From positions 22,806,501 to 22,870,500 of the forward strand of contig CM036255.1 in NCBI GenBank assembly GCA_020698575.1: a DNA stretch of 64,000 bases, in the 5' to 3' direction. The notes beneath the pieces are model-generated. The model searched no databases, was not told the origin of the DNA, and saw nothing but the letters and a program-made list of their open reading frames with translations. Numbering within the stretch: the stretch's first letter is position 1; every line of letters starts with the position of its first letter. The stretch is from Bostrychus sinensis. Its lineage: Eukaryota; Chordata; Actinopteri; Gobiiformes; Eleotridae. Positions 1-11,300 of the stretch are shown here, one piece after another. Both the position numbers and the translations under genes were made by a program.

Positions 1-5
1 GGGGT

Positions 6-1408
6 TACAGTTGAAAGAAAACGTATTGGCACCTTTTGGAAATACTAGGATTTTTGCATGATTTGGTCATAAAATGTGATCTGATCTTCATCTCAGTCAC
101 AACAACAGACACACACAGTCCACTTAAACTAATGCTGCAAAAAAAAAAAAAAAAAAAAAGTCTGATGTGAATTGCTCTTTTGAGGTCATGCCACAGCATC
201 TCAGTCAGGTTGAGGTCAGGACTCTGACTGGGCCACTCCAGAAGGCGTATTTTCTTCTGTTGAAGCCATTCTGTTGTTCATTTGCTTCTATGTTTTGGGT
301 CAGTGTCCTGTTGCATCACTCATTCTCTGTTGAACTTCAGTTGGTGGACAGATGGTCTTGGGTTTCCCTGCAAATTGTTTGGATAAACTTGGGAATTCAT
401 TTTACTGTTGATGATAGCTAGTTGTCTAGGCCCTGAGGCAACAAAGCAGCCCCAAACCATGATGCCCCCTCCACCAGACTTCACAGTGGGGATGGGGTTT
501 TGATGTTGGTGTGCTGTGCCTTTTTTTCTCCACACATAGCGTTGTGTGTTCCCTCCAAACAACTCAACTTTGGTTTCATCTGTCCACAGAATATTTTGCC
601 AGTAGTCCTGTGGAACATCTGGGAGCTCCTTTGCAAACTTTAAACGTGCAGCAATATTTTTTTGGGGGACAGCAGTGGCTTCCTCTGTAGTGTCCTCTCA
701 TGAAGTCCATTCTTGTTCAATGTTTTAACTATTGTAGATTTGTGAACAAAGATGTTAGTTTGTGCCAGAGATTTCTGTAAGTCTTTAGCTGACACTCTAG
801 GATTCTTCTTCACCTCACTGAGCATTCTGTGCTGTGCTCTTGCAGTCATCTTCACAGAACGGCCACTCCTAGCCAGTGTGCTCACAGTATTGGACCTTCT
901 CCATTTATAGACAGTTGCTTGTACCGTGGACTTAGGAACATCAAGGCTTTTAGAAATACTTTTGTAACCCTTTCCAACTTTATGCAAGTCAACAATTCTT
1001 ACTCATAGGTCTTCTGAGAGCTCTTTTGTGCGAGGCATGGTTCACATCAAGTAATGCTTCATTAGAATGGCATTTTTTATTGGTCAGGACCACTTTAAGC
1101 CACTCCTCCAATCTTCTCACACTGATTGGACCCCAGGTTGGCTGACACCTAACTCCAATTAGCTCTTGAAGAGGTCACTAGCCTAGGGGTTCCAATACTT
1201 TTTCTACCCTGTATTGTGATTGTTTACATAAATGCTCAATAAATAACATGAAAAAATGTCATTTTTTTTGCAGCATTAGTTTTAGCAGACTGTGTTTGTC
1301 TATTATTGTGACTTTGACGAAGATCAGATCACATTTTATGACCAAATCATGCAGAAATCCTAGTATTTCCAAGGGGTGCCAAAACTTTTTCTTTCAGCTG
1401 CATCTGTA
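6..1408 (-). mobile_element. Degenerate Tc1/mariner-type DNA transposon
   Basis: The two ends are inverted copies of each other: bases 8-95 match the reverse complement of about 1310-1400, including the CAGTTGAAAG-type terminus and a TA next to it. Between them, the minus strand holds a Tc1-like transposase relic. It begins near 1038 and has a paired-type helix-turn-helix region (640-987), a DETK motif around the first catalytic Asp (about 560-590) and a C-terminal part near 180-310 with a SPDLN-type motif. The reading frame is broken by several stops; one is a TGA early in the protein that looks like CpG decay of an Arg codon. A run of about 21 A lies at 139-159. The element lies in a pithd1 intron, in the same orientation as the gene. 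Classification is confident; exact ends are good to a few bases. Confidence 0.9.
320..1038 (-). pseudogene. Tc1-like transposase relic
   Basis: This is the interrupted transposase frame inside the Tc1 element. The N-terminal stretch encodes a helix-turn-helix DNA-binding region (KSISKSLDVPKSTVQ, then a second helix set). The following stretch carries the first catalytic Asp in a WTDETK context and the GGGGIMVWG motif typical of the family. The second Asp and the third acidic residue lie further on, below 320, in other frames. Stops and frame changes mean it cannot make a full protein. It is an old copy with no expected function in the host gene. Confidence 0.85.
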
Positions 1409-1473
1409 CAAAACTATGCCATACATATAGCTCATTGGAAATCCGGTTTAAAAATACTCTATGTGTATCTTAC

Positions 1474-3461
1474 TTTGTGGGATACTCCAGCTCTGCGGTC
1501 GGATCTCTGTTGAGTCTGAAGGCTTGCTCAGGTTCTCGTCCTGTGTCGTCAAAGGACATCTGGGGAATGTTTTTGTACCTAAAATGAAACGAGTCTCAAG
1601 TTTTTTATTTGCTAAGTTATAGAAAATATTCCTACTATTACTAATAATACATAATACTAATAGGGCATTATTTTGTGGAAACTTTTACGCACTCACAGTC
1701 GTATCTCGGCCGGGTGAGAGTCATCATCTTCTCCTGAAATAATGATGCCTTTTAGCTTCACACTTCCTGTAAAACTAAACGAAAAGAACATGACCATAAC
1801 ATCAAAATATTTTACTACACATGGAAAAACAATATAGCTACAAAACACTGAGTTGGTGAAAAAGAATATGGATGCTGTAAAAAGAGTAATGGTGGATAGT
1901 GGAGAATGAAAGTGATTTGCATAACAAGATTTGTGCTATGAAGCATTAGGGAAATTGAGATGCCAAAGATGTAGTATGTATCAGCACATTAAAGTTGAAA
2001 AACAAAACAGGTGTAATGTTAAGAAGCCAATTACTATTATCTTTAGACTTACGGTATGTTGAATAGCAGTTCTTCATCTGCGTCACTCTCCACAAACTAC
2101 AAAAACAAAGTGAAAGAGTAAGAGGCAAGCTGATGTGTAAATCCAACCTAGATGCTTTATACACAAGACAACCACTAAAGTATTTCAAAGGCCTAACAGG
2201 CACCCTATCTTTCTTTTAGTTCTAATGAGTGAGTAATGTCAAATCTTAACTTAACATTTTAGGCCCAAGATGCAAAACAAACCCTAGAAACCTCCAGCTG
2301 GTAAGTAAAGTAAATAAATAAAAATATGATAAACATAAAATAGACAAGTATATGAAACTATATATTATGCTGTACATTCATAAAAAAGAAAAGCTGATGC
2401 ATTGCTCATTGCTCTGCTGCAGTGTTTCCCAACTAGAGGTATGGGGACTCCTAGGGGTCTGCGAGCACACTGCAGGGGGTACACAGAGTTATATGATCAT
2501 TTTTAGTACCTTTATATATTTGTCTTTCAAAGACTAAAATAAACCTAAATCAGAACTAACCCAGGACTATAGAGGGGGATGTGACACCAGACAAAAACAA
2601 AACAGGGACTAAACCAGGACTAAACCAGAATTAAACTAGGTCTAAACTAAGACTAAACCAGGTTTAAACCAGGACTCAATCAGGAATAAAACTGAGCTAA
2701 AACAGAAATAAACCAGGACAAAACCAGGAACAAACCAGGTCTAAGCCAGAATTAAACTGGCTCTAAACTAAGACTAAACCAGACTAAGCCATGCCTAAAA
2801 CCAGAACATAAATAAGACTAAATCATTCAGCACTAAACCAGGACTAAGCAGGGACTAAGCCGAGTCCAAAGCAGGACTAAATCAGGTCCCAGGGGGTAAA
2901 CGAACCCAAAAAGGTCGGGAACCACTGCTCTAACACAAAACCTGCCCTGCTGCTGGGATGTATCACCTGTATAGTATAAATACCTCAACGACAGTAAGGA
3001 AAAATAAAACGTGAATATAAAAGCTTCAAATAGCACAGAACGTATTTTAGTTATTATGAGTTTGCTGAGTCATTGTAGTGTCTGCATGCAGTTTAGGCAG
3101 GCCCTATAATTTAGTAGCCCCAATAGTGTTCAAAACTCTATTAATATTTAACATTATGTGCATTGAACTCCAATAAGTTACAGCGGGGGTCTCTGTCCGC
3201 TCTCACCCGCCTGACGCTGCCCTGACCCGGGGACACGCACACTACTGTACTGGTGCTTCTTTTTACCTTCTCCCGGTCGTTCCGCTGGTCCCAGGGCTTG
3301 AACACCTGTTTGCCGTCCCCGTCTCGGCTCTCGTTCAGACACTGCATCTTGTCCAGGTCGATCCGCCGGTAGAGGCCGTACTCCACGCCTCTCTCCGCGG
3401 GCTCATGCTCCCCCTCGCAGCTGCAGCCGCCGTGGCCATGCCCGTGACCGTGGCCGGACAT
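1474..3461 (-). CDS. pithd1: PITH domain-containing protein 1, 5' part (gene runs off the left edge)
   Basis: Four coding exons are seen on the minus strand: 3267-3461, 2053-2096, 1697-1774 and 1474-1578, all with GT-AG borders and closing phases. Together they encode about 140 residues; the human protein is 211 aa, so the C-terminal third lies left of base 1, beyond the Tc1 insertion. The start at 3461 gives the family's His-Gly-rich N terminus (MSGHGHGHGHGG) and a Cys pair. The frame stays open to an upstream ATG at 3488, but the family starts at MS-HGHG. Exon 2 reads FVESDADEELLFNIP and exon 3 KLKGIIISGEDDDSHP, both diagnostic of the PITH (proteasome-interacting thioredoxin) fold. PITHD1 is a small soluble protein linked to the proteasome and to blood-cell differentiation. 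It lies downstream of eloa in the same orientation, as in human. An ETS-like CCGGAAAT lies upstream near 3656-3665 on the minus strand. Confidence 0.95.
2420..2927. mobile_element. hAT-like MITE with internal ACTAAACC-type minisatellite
   Basis: The left end begins CAGTGTTTCCCAA and the right end closes with GGGAACCACTG, an inverted pair typical of non-autonomous hAT elements. Between them, about 2520-2890, lies a degenerate array of 11-13 base units of the form GGACTAAACCA. No coding potential. It lies in pithd1 intron 1. Related copies occur elsewhere in this window. Confidence 0.7.
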
Positions 3462-3699
3462 GGTGGAGCTCAAAAACGGGGTTTCCACTCAAAGTACTGG
3501 GAGAAAGTCTAGGGAGAAACACCGCTGTTGTCGGGCTGTGCTGTTACTAACACGAAAAGCTGTGTTATATGGGTGCAGAAGTAAAGAGACACCTGCAAGT
3601 TTCACTTCGCAGCGTGAAACAAAACACTTCTGTGTCAAATCACCGAACGGCACTTTCATTTCCGGTTTAGTACATTCAAAATAAAACTATCAAATGTAA

Positions 3700-5391
3700 C
3701 TAAATAAGAGCTAACATGATTCGAAATGCATTCATGTTTGCTTAAAACTACTTCAGATTATACTTATAATTCATTAAATAGTAAATGTTAATAGTTAATA
3801 TTAGGGCTGCACTTTTGGTTAATTGAACTGATAGTCTTAACAATTATCATTAACCAGCGGTTTGACATCACCTTTCATTACGTTTGATAAAAAAACAGCA
3901 AATTCAGAGTCATGAACAAAAAAAAAAAAAACTTTTTCCTTCAACCTAAAGACAAGGCTTGTATATTTTAGGAAAAAGTTGCTTAATTTTATGATTAATT
4001 TGCCCTAACTCTCCATGGGTAACTCTCCAATGGTACTGTACCTTTACTCTACTGTATATAGCATAACAATTATTTGTTAGTATTTCTTTCAATCAAGTAT
4101 GGCCATAATGTTGATAGATCGATAAACCAATTAACCACAAACAGTTAATATAGACCTATCTATACTAAAAATATATATAAATATTTAAAATCCGTGCATG
4201 GATCTGTTGCATTAAAATGAACCAAAGTTTGAGTATCTTTGATACCAAATGGTCCAAAAGGGGCCCTTTATCATTACTTTAAACAAGTTTTTGACTTCCT
4301 CCCACTCTATGTGGCTTGTGTGTTCATTTGTAATGTGTATCTAGTCATGCATAAATTATTTAATGTATCTGGCTCTTTTGTTAAGCACCGTCCTTCCCTT
4401 ATTAAAAGCTGGTAACTTTGAATCACCATGTTTATGTATAAAACCTGTAGTTATCGTGACATTTATTTTGAAGTGTGTAGGAAATGAACTTGTCACGTTG
4501 TGTCAATTCTTCTCACGCTGCCGCTGATTGGTTCTCAGCTTTTACCGTAGAGCAGATTGACTGTCGCAAAATGTTTACAAAAATCAGCAGTTCACATAAA
4601 ACCATTTCAATAATTGATCTCTTTTACTTGAGTTCATGAAGCACAATAAAAACACAACAAACCTCAGGGCAAAAGTCAATTTTTAATAAAAATGACATTT
4701 AACATTTATTAAAATCTAATAAAAACCAATTTTTAACCTACTTCATTTGGGCCCGAGTTGGGGGCTCACAGGTCCCATTCAAAATAAATACATGATGTTC
4801 ATTATAGATGTTTTTTTTTTTTGTCCTCATTTTGTTAAAGTGAAGCAGACACACATTCAATAGCAGGAAACACATGAATTTAAGACATCTGCAGTGTGTA
4901 GGCCGCTTCTGCTCAAGAATGAAAAAATAACATGTGTCTGTTTTTAAAAAGCCAGACTTTTCACCTTTGAGAGACTGAAGTCTGGACAGCCATGTAGTGG
5001 ACAGTGCGCCTAGTTGTTCCTTATGTAGTGAATCAATTGGTTACAACCAATTACTTTAAAATGCAATAAAATTAATCCTTCACAAAGAGCATGGGCTTTA
5101 AAGTTTCCCAAAGAGAAAATAAAAGTAAAATATGTCTTTGCCATGTCTTATTTGACCTGAATACAGTGTGATAGAGTACATCAGAGTTTAAACCATGATA
5201 TTTTTCAAATCCCTCTCAACTTAATGTTCACAATTTAAATTAAACAGAACAAAATTACTTTTCCACCAATAAGTTGACATCTGCTGACGGTGGAGCACAA
5301 TGTTTTCTGTGTGCAAAGGTCTCCACTAAAATGTGATAAATTAAAAACACGTTTGCCATAATTTCATAAACTACAGTCAGTCTCTTTCACA
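3700..5391. other. Interval between pithd1 promoter and eloa stop; no gene seen
   Basis: AT-rich sequence with no convincing coding exon. About 3803-4150 resembles a decayed copy of a common fish repeat that begins with GGGCTGCA. The part nearest eloa should be its 3' UTR: an AATAAA on the minus strand at 4705-4710 would give a UTR of about 0.7 kb. Confidence 0.6.
4705..4710 (-). terminator. Candidate eloa polyadenylation signal
   Basis: AATAAA on the minus strand about 680 bases after the eloa stop. The region is AT-rich, so chance hexamers are likely and other sites may be used. Confidence 0.35.
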
Positions 5392-8300
5392 CTATCGACG
5401 GGAGAATCTGTTCTTGAAGGCTTTGATAGTTTTGGCCATCATTGGAGCAATCTCTGTAAAAGATACAACATAATAAGTTACATATGCTTACTAATATGTT
5501 TTATTATATATTCTTACACAGGTTTGAATGTGACCTCCTTACTTTTGACCTGGGGTTTGTCCCGGGCAGATGCTGCTGCAGAAGAGGACCCTCCGCTCAG
5601 GGCAGAGGGGCGGGGGACACTGGACGAAGGGCTGGAGGAGGAGGAGGAGCGGCTGGGCTCAGAGTGGTCAGTGAACACAGGCCTCACTCTGAGGGAGGGA
5701 AAAAATATAAATTGAAATACAAATTCTCCTTTACACTGAGCCCCAATGTCATGAACTGAAGATAGTGGGGAGCAATAAGTTATTATTTAGCTTTCAAAAT
5801 CACTTATTTGGCTTTCAAAGACTAAAATAAGTCTAAATCAGGACTAACCTAGAGGCCTGTTCCTGGAAGCTGGTTGAACAAACTCAGGGTTGTAGACAGG
5901 GCTTAATTTGAGCCGGATCTTGCCAGAATAGGATCCAGAAACTCCCTTATTTTGACGCAGTCTGATCCGGCAACTGTTTGCTTGGATCCAATAACTCGGA
6001 CACAACTAGGTTGGAGGTGTAATTACACAGAAATGCATATGTTTTAAATATAAAAGCCACGCTTCATTTCCGCATGAGCGCTTCAACATAGACTGTCCCC
6101 GCGCTGTAATTCGTGTGTATAGCGTGTACAGGGAATCCGTGGAAAAAACCTTCACGTCAAACTGAAAGATATTCACCACTGTTAACACCAGTGGTGTCTG
6201 CAGGTGTACAGCAGTACGCACTGTGCGTACCTTGAGATGTCCCCCGACCCCGCCCAATCCCTGCTGCATCCACAGAGCGCACAGAGCCATAGTAGGCTGT
6301 GTGTATTTGCAAATGCAAGTGCAGCTACAGCTGACTGCTGCTCCTTAAGTCAAAAGTGATGTGTTTGCTAACAGTCAGAAGACAGTAAATCTGTTGACGT
6401 TTGTCCTGACTTTGGTTACGCGGAGGGGACCTACATGATGAGCTTTGGATGTGCCGCGTTATTTCCCCACTGCGCCCTAGAGCACACGGGACATGGCAGT
6501 GCCACGTCAGTTTGTTCTTTTACTCAAATGCATATGGAAGCTAAAGCTAACGTGCTGATCGTGGGTCACAGGATGAGACCCGGGGCCAGTTAAACGCCAG
6601 TGTCACTGTTGCATAGCCATAGTTACGCAGAGAAACCTTACGCCACGCGCCCTCGATGTGCGCTTTTTATTCCTCCATTATATCCCCTGTGCGCATGGGG
6701 CATGGATCCACAGCAGTTTGTTCTTTTTTGTTTGTTCAAATGCATCTGTAAACTCGAGCTAACGCACTGAGGATCACAGAGCCTGGAGCCATGAAATGCC
6801 ATTACGTGGAGAAGACTGCGTGCTCCACGGCAGTCACTAAAAAGAAGGTGCTCCCCACGCCCTCGCCATCTCTCTCCCCTGTGCACTCGTCCCAGTGTCG
6901 TTGTTGCCCCAAAAAATGCCATACAGCCCTGCATTTACCGTTCAGTCCCCTGTGCCCCTCACCTCCCACTGACTCTGCTCTCGCTCGTTAGGCTTCGTGG
7001 AGGAAAAAAACAAACAAAAACAAATGTACAATCTGTCCAGGACTAAGCTGGGTCCAAACCAGAACTAAACCAGGGCTAATCCAGGTCCTGGAGGTACACA
7101 AGACCAAAATGATTGTGAACTATTGCCCTACAAGGTGAGCCCCAGTAAATAATTATTTATTATTAATTTATTCACTCAATGTTATGCTGTCTTATGCGTT
7201 GCTGACATGGTAAACTGTTGGTGAAATACATAGACCACTTGTCTTTTAGGCGTACAGATGGCTAATCAACAATAAATGTATACTTGTGCATTTGTCATGA
7301 GCAGTATTTGTAGCCAGCACTCACTTGATGGGGGCTGCAGCTGCTGTGGACGCTGCAGATGATCCACTCGAAGTCCCAAACCTTGCTTGTCGGCGGAGGA
7401 CATCCCGTGGCGGTTTGGCGACAGAATTTACAAACGCCATTTTAACCTGTCGTCCTGTTAAAGACACAAAACCATGCCATTAAAACTACTAAATAATATG
7501 TTTGCAGTATCCCAATGTGTTATTCCTGTAGGGTTTTTATACCTTTGGGCTTGTTGGCGTGAGCGGATGAGATGTTTTGGGTGAGCAACTTAAGTCGTTC
7601 CTCTCGTTCATCATGAAGCCTTAAGTACATTTCCCTCCAGGACTCGTACTCTTGAGGTGTCTCCCGTTTGAAGTCCCTCTGACAGTGACGCATCCACAGC
7701 TCGTCCGAGTCCTCTGTGAACCACTGAAAGGAGAGGAAAGCATAAAATCAGCATTAGAGATTTATCAAATAGGACAAACCCTTTTAAGGTTTTCTGTACT
7801 GACAAATATGGAGAGTTTATCAGACATACTGTATAAGAGGAAGCAATGGGAACTAGGTCAGTAGAATATTTGTGTCTTATTAAACTGTCAAAATACAGAA
7901 GTGTTTTTTTTTCTTTTTTCTCTAGGCTTGGAACTGACACAAAGAGTATGCCAGATTCTCACCTGCTGCGGCTAAAGTGGACTGTGCAGATGCTACTTCC
8001 AACTTTGTTTTTAGTTTGCTGCCATCTGTTCAACAAGTAGGAAACAACTATTTTCATTTGTGCCTGGATTCTGGGAAGCAATTAGGCTCTGAACCAGGTT
8101 ATTTTAGGCATGAACTTCTTGAAGTAGCCTGGCTGTACTGAGAGGAGTATTATTAGAGCCAGGATTGTGATTTAAATTAGGTTGTGTTTGCAGAAGAAAT
8201 CAGGTCTAAGCCCCTGTGAGCCTTACCTGGTTGCTCTGCTCGATGCGATACAGCTGCTCTGGGGTACACCGCTCCAAAACTGGCTCCAAAATTTCAAATG

Positions 8301-11300
8301 GCACCCCTCCCACCTCAGCAATAGCTTATAGAGGAAAGAAAGGAGCATTAATGAATACGCGTAAGTGGAAGAAAAATAATACACAAGTTACTACTGCAAT
8401 GCAAATCCAACACTGGTACAGGACAGTGATTCTCAAACTTTTCATTTCATTTTCATTTTATTTATTTGTTCTTTACATGGTAATGTAAAAAAAAAAATGA
8501 AAACCTATACATATATGCACATACACATATACACGTATATATACACACATACATACACACGTGTACACACACATACACATATGTGTACATACATATACAC
8601 ACACACACACATACACATATATACACATACATACCTACACACATACACATACATTTACAGTATATGGACAAATTCAATCCAATACATTCCATGCAAGAAC
8701 AGGAGTAGGATGAAGAACAATTCTTATGAAACCTACCCCCTTCTCATTTCATAATTTAAAGAACATAGATGGCCCCAAGCACAGACTGATCATTTAAAAA
8801 AATAGTTATCCACACATACAGAAATTCACTCTAGTTATTTTCAGTTTTACCATACATCTTTAGTACTTTTTGTTTATACATAGACTTAAATTGAGAAAGG
8901 TTTGAACATTTTTTAAGCAAATTTTCCTGAGAATTCCATTGTTTTACACCCACCACAGAAATGCACATTTGTTTGAGTGTGGTTCTGCCAAAAGAATGTT
9001 TAAAATCAAATTTTCCCTTTACTACTTTCATCATTTACTGTAAAGAGGTTTTGCAGACCGGATGGTAAAGGGCAATGTTTTGCCTTGTGCATAATTAGCA
9101 GGGTTTGTAAAACAACTAAATCCTTCAGTTCAAGTCCTGACTTCAGAAACAGTCCACTAGTGTGTTCTTTTGGAGCAGCTCTGTGTATAACTCTTATTGC
9201 ACTCTTTTGTAATAGAATTAAAGACATTAAATTGCTGGTGTATGCATTTCCCCACACTTCCAAACAATAAATTAAATATGGTAAAATGAGTGAACAATAT
9301 AAAATTCTCATCGCCCTATAATTTAACAGATACTTAACTTTGCTCAGAACAGCAAGATTTCAACAAACTTTCTTTTTAACATATGCAATATGCTGCTTCC
9401 ATCTTAACTTCTCATCTATAAGAATTCCTAAAAATCTAAACTCAGATACTCTTTCAATATCAATTCCACTGAAACACAAATTAACCCTGTCAATACATTT
9501 TTGATTTGTAAACACCATAAACTTTGTTTTTTTTTATTTAATGAAAGTTTATTATCATTAAACCATTTCTGAAGTAGGACCATTTCATGTTCAATACTAC
9601 CCAATAAAGATTTTAAATTCTTTCCTGAACAGAAAAAATTTGTGTCATCTGCAAAAAGAGCAAAACGTAATATTTTTGACACATCACAAAGGTCATTAAT
9701 ATATAAAATAAAAAGTTTAGGGGCCCAGAACAGAGCCTTGAGGGATTCCACATAGGGTTTTTTTCATTTAGATACATTTCCAGATAAGTTAACATATTGT
9801 TCTCTATTTTCTAAATAACTAGCTACCCATTTTAATACTCTGCCTCTAATTCCATAGGATTGTAATTTTGATATCAAAATACCATGGTCAATGGTATCAA
9901 AGGCCTTCTTAAGATCAATAAAGACTCCGATTGTATAATTTTTATTTTCTATTTCTGTTGTAAAATCTTCTATCATTTTTATTAGTGCTAAGGCTGTAGA
10001 ACGGCTGCTTCGAAACTCATACTGACTATCATTTAACAAGGAATTTTTTTCTATAAAACAATCAAATTTTTCTACAAAAAGTTTCTCCATAACTTTGGAA
10101 AATTGAGAAAGCAAAGATATAGGTCTGTAATTAGTGAGACAGTGCCTGTCACCAGATTTATAAAGTGGAATAACCTTAGCTACCTTCATTCTGTCTGGGA
10201 AAACACCTGTATTGAAAGAAAGATTAATGTGTTTTAAAGGTTTAATATAGCAATCAATAATCTTTTTAACAATGCACATAACTAAACCGTCACTATCACA
10301 TGAAGTCTTGCTTTTAAATTTAGAAACAATGGAAATTATATCGGTCTCACTTCCCCAAGATACAGGGACTGTATAACTTTGCTTTCACCTTTCCACTTTT
10401 TCTCTCCATCCTGTGTTTGAATAGATTTGGCAAGATTTGGACCAACATTCACAAAAAATGAATTAAATCCATCTGCCATTTCTGCTGAATAAATTTCTTT
10501 GTTCTGTTCATTAACTGAATAAGCTGGCAGATTAGAAGTCACTTTACCTCCTATAACACCCCTTAGTACTTTCCACATACCTTTAATATTATTTTTATTT
10601 TGCAGTAACATGTTAGAATAATCTTTTTTTGCTTGTCTCATTATACTTGTCTATTTATTTTTATAAACCTTATATTTTTTTCTGCATCCTTTGTCCTATA
10701 TTTTATGAAGTCCCTAGAAAGTTTATTTTTCTTTTTACAGGCTTTTAATATACCCCCAGTATTCCATGGCTTCCTATTACAACTTCCTGCCTATCCTCCC
10801 AGACTTTTAATGGACAATTTTTAATATACAGTGATAAATATCTATGCAAAAATACCTCATATGCCTCATTCACATCTTGTGCATTATAAATAATTTCCCG
10901 GTCTTCTTTCAAAAGATCAGCCCAGAATCTATTTACTCTTTCATCATTTCTCATCCTAACAACTTTTTTAACATTTTGCACATTGCTTTTCATATCAAAA
11001 TGATGAGTTAGAAATACAGGTAAATGATCCGTTGTGTCGTTAATAAGAAGCCCACTTTTAACAGTGTTTTCAAATACATTTATAAAAATATTATCTCTCA
11101 GGGTTGCACAACTGGAGGTTACTCGACTAGGCCTGGTGATCGCTGGGTAAAGCCCTCTGCTGTACATTACATCCAGGAAATTTGAAGAACTAGTATGATT
11201 TGACACAAGATCGATATTGAAATCTCCACAAATAATACACATCTTATTATCATTTATCTCACTGAGTAATTGTTCCAAACGCTCTGTGAAGGTTGTTACA

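Noticed and set aside
2530..2890. Regularly spaced ACTAAACC units, considered as a CRISPR-like array
   Set aside because: Units are contiguous, degenerate and without unique spacers, and lie inside hAT-like ends in an animal genome; it is a minisatellite.
8497..8754. Thr/His/Tyr-rich open frames on both strands
   Set aside because: They translate a CA/TATG microsatellite at the LINE tail; no real protein features.
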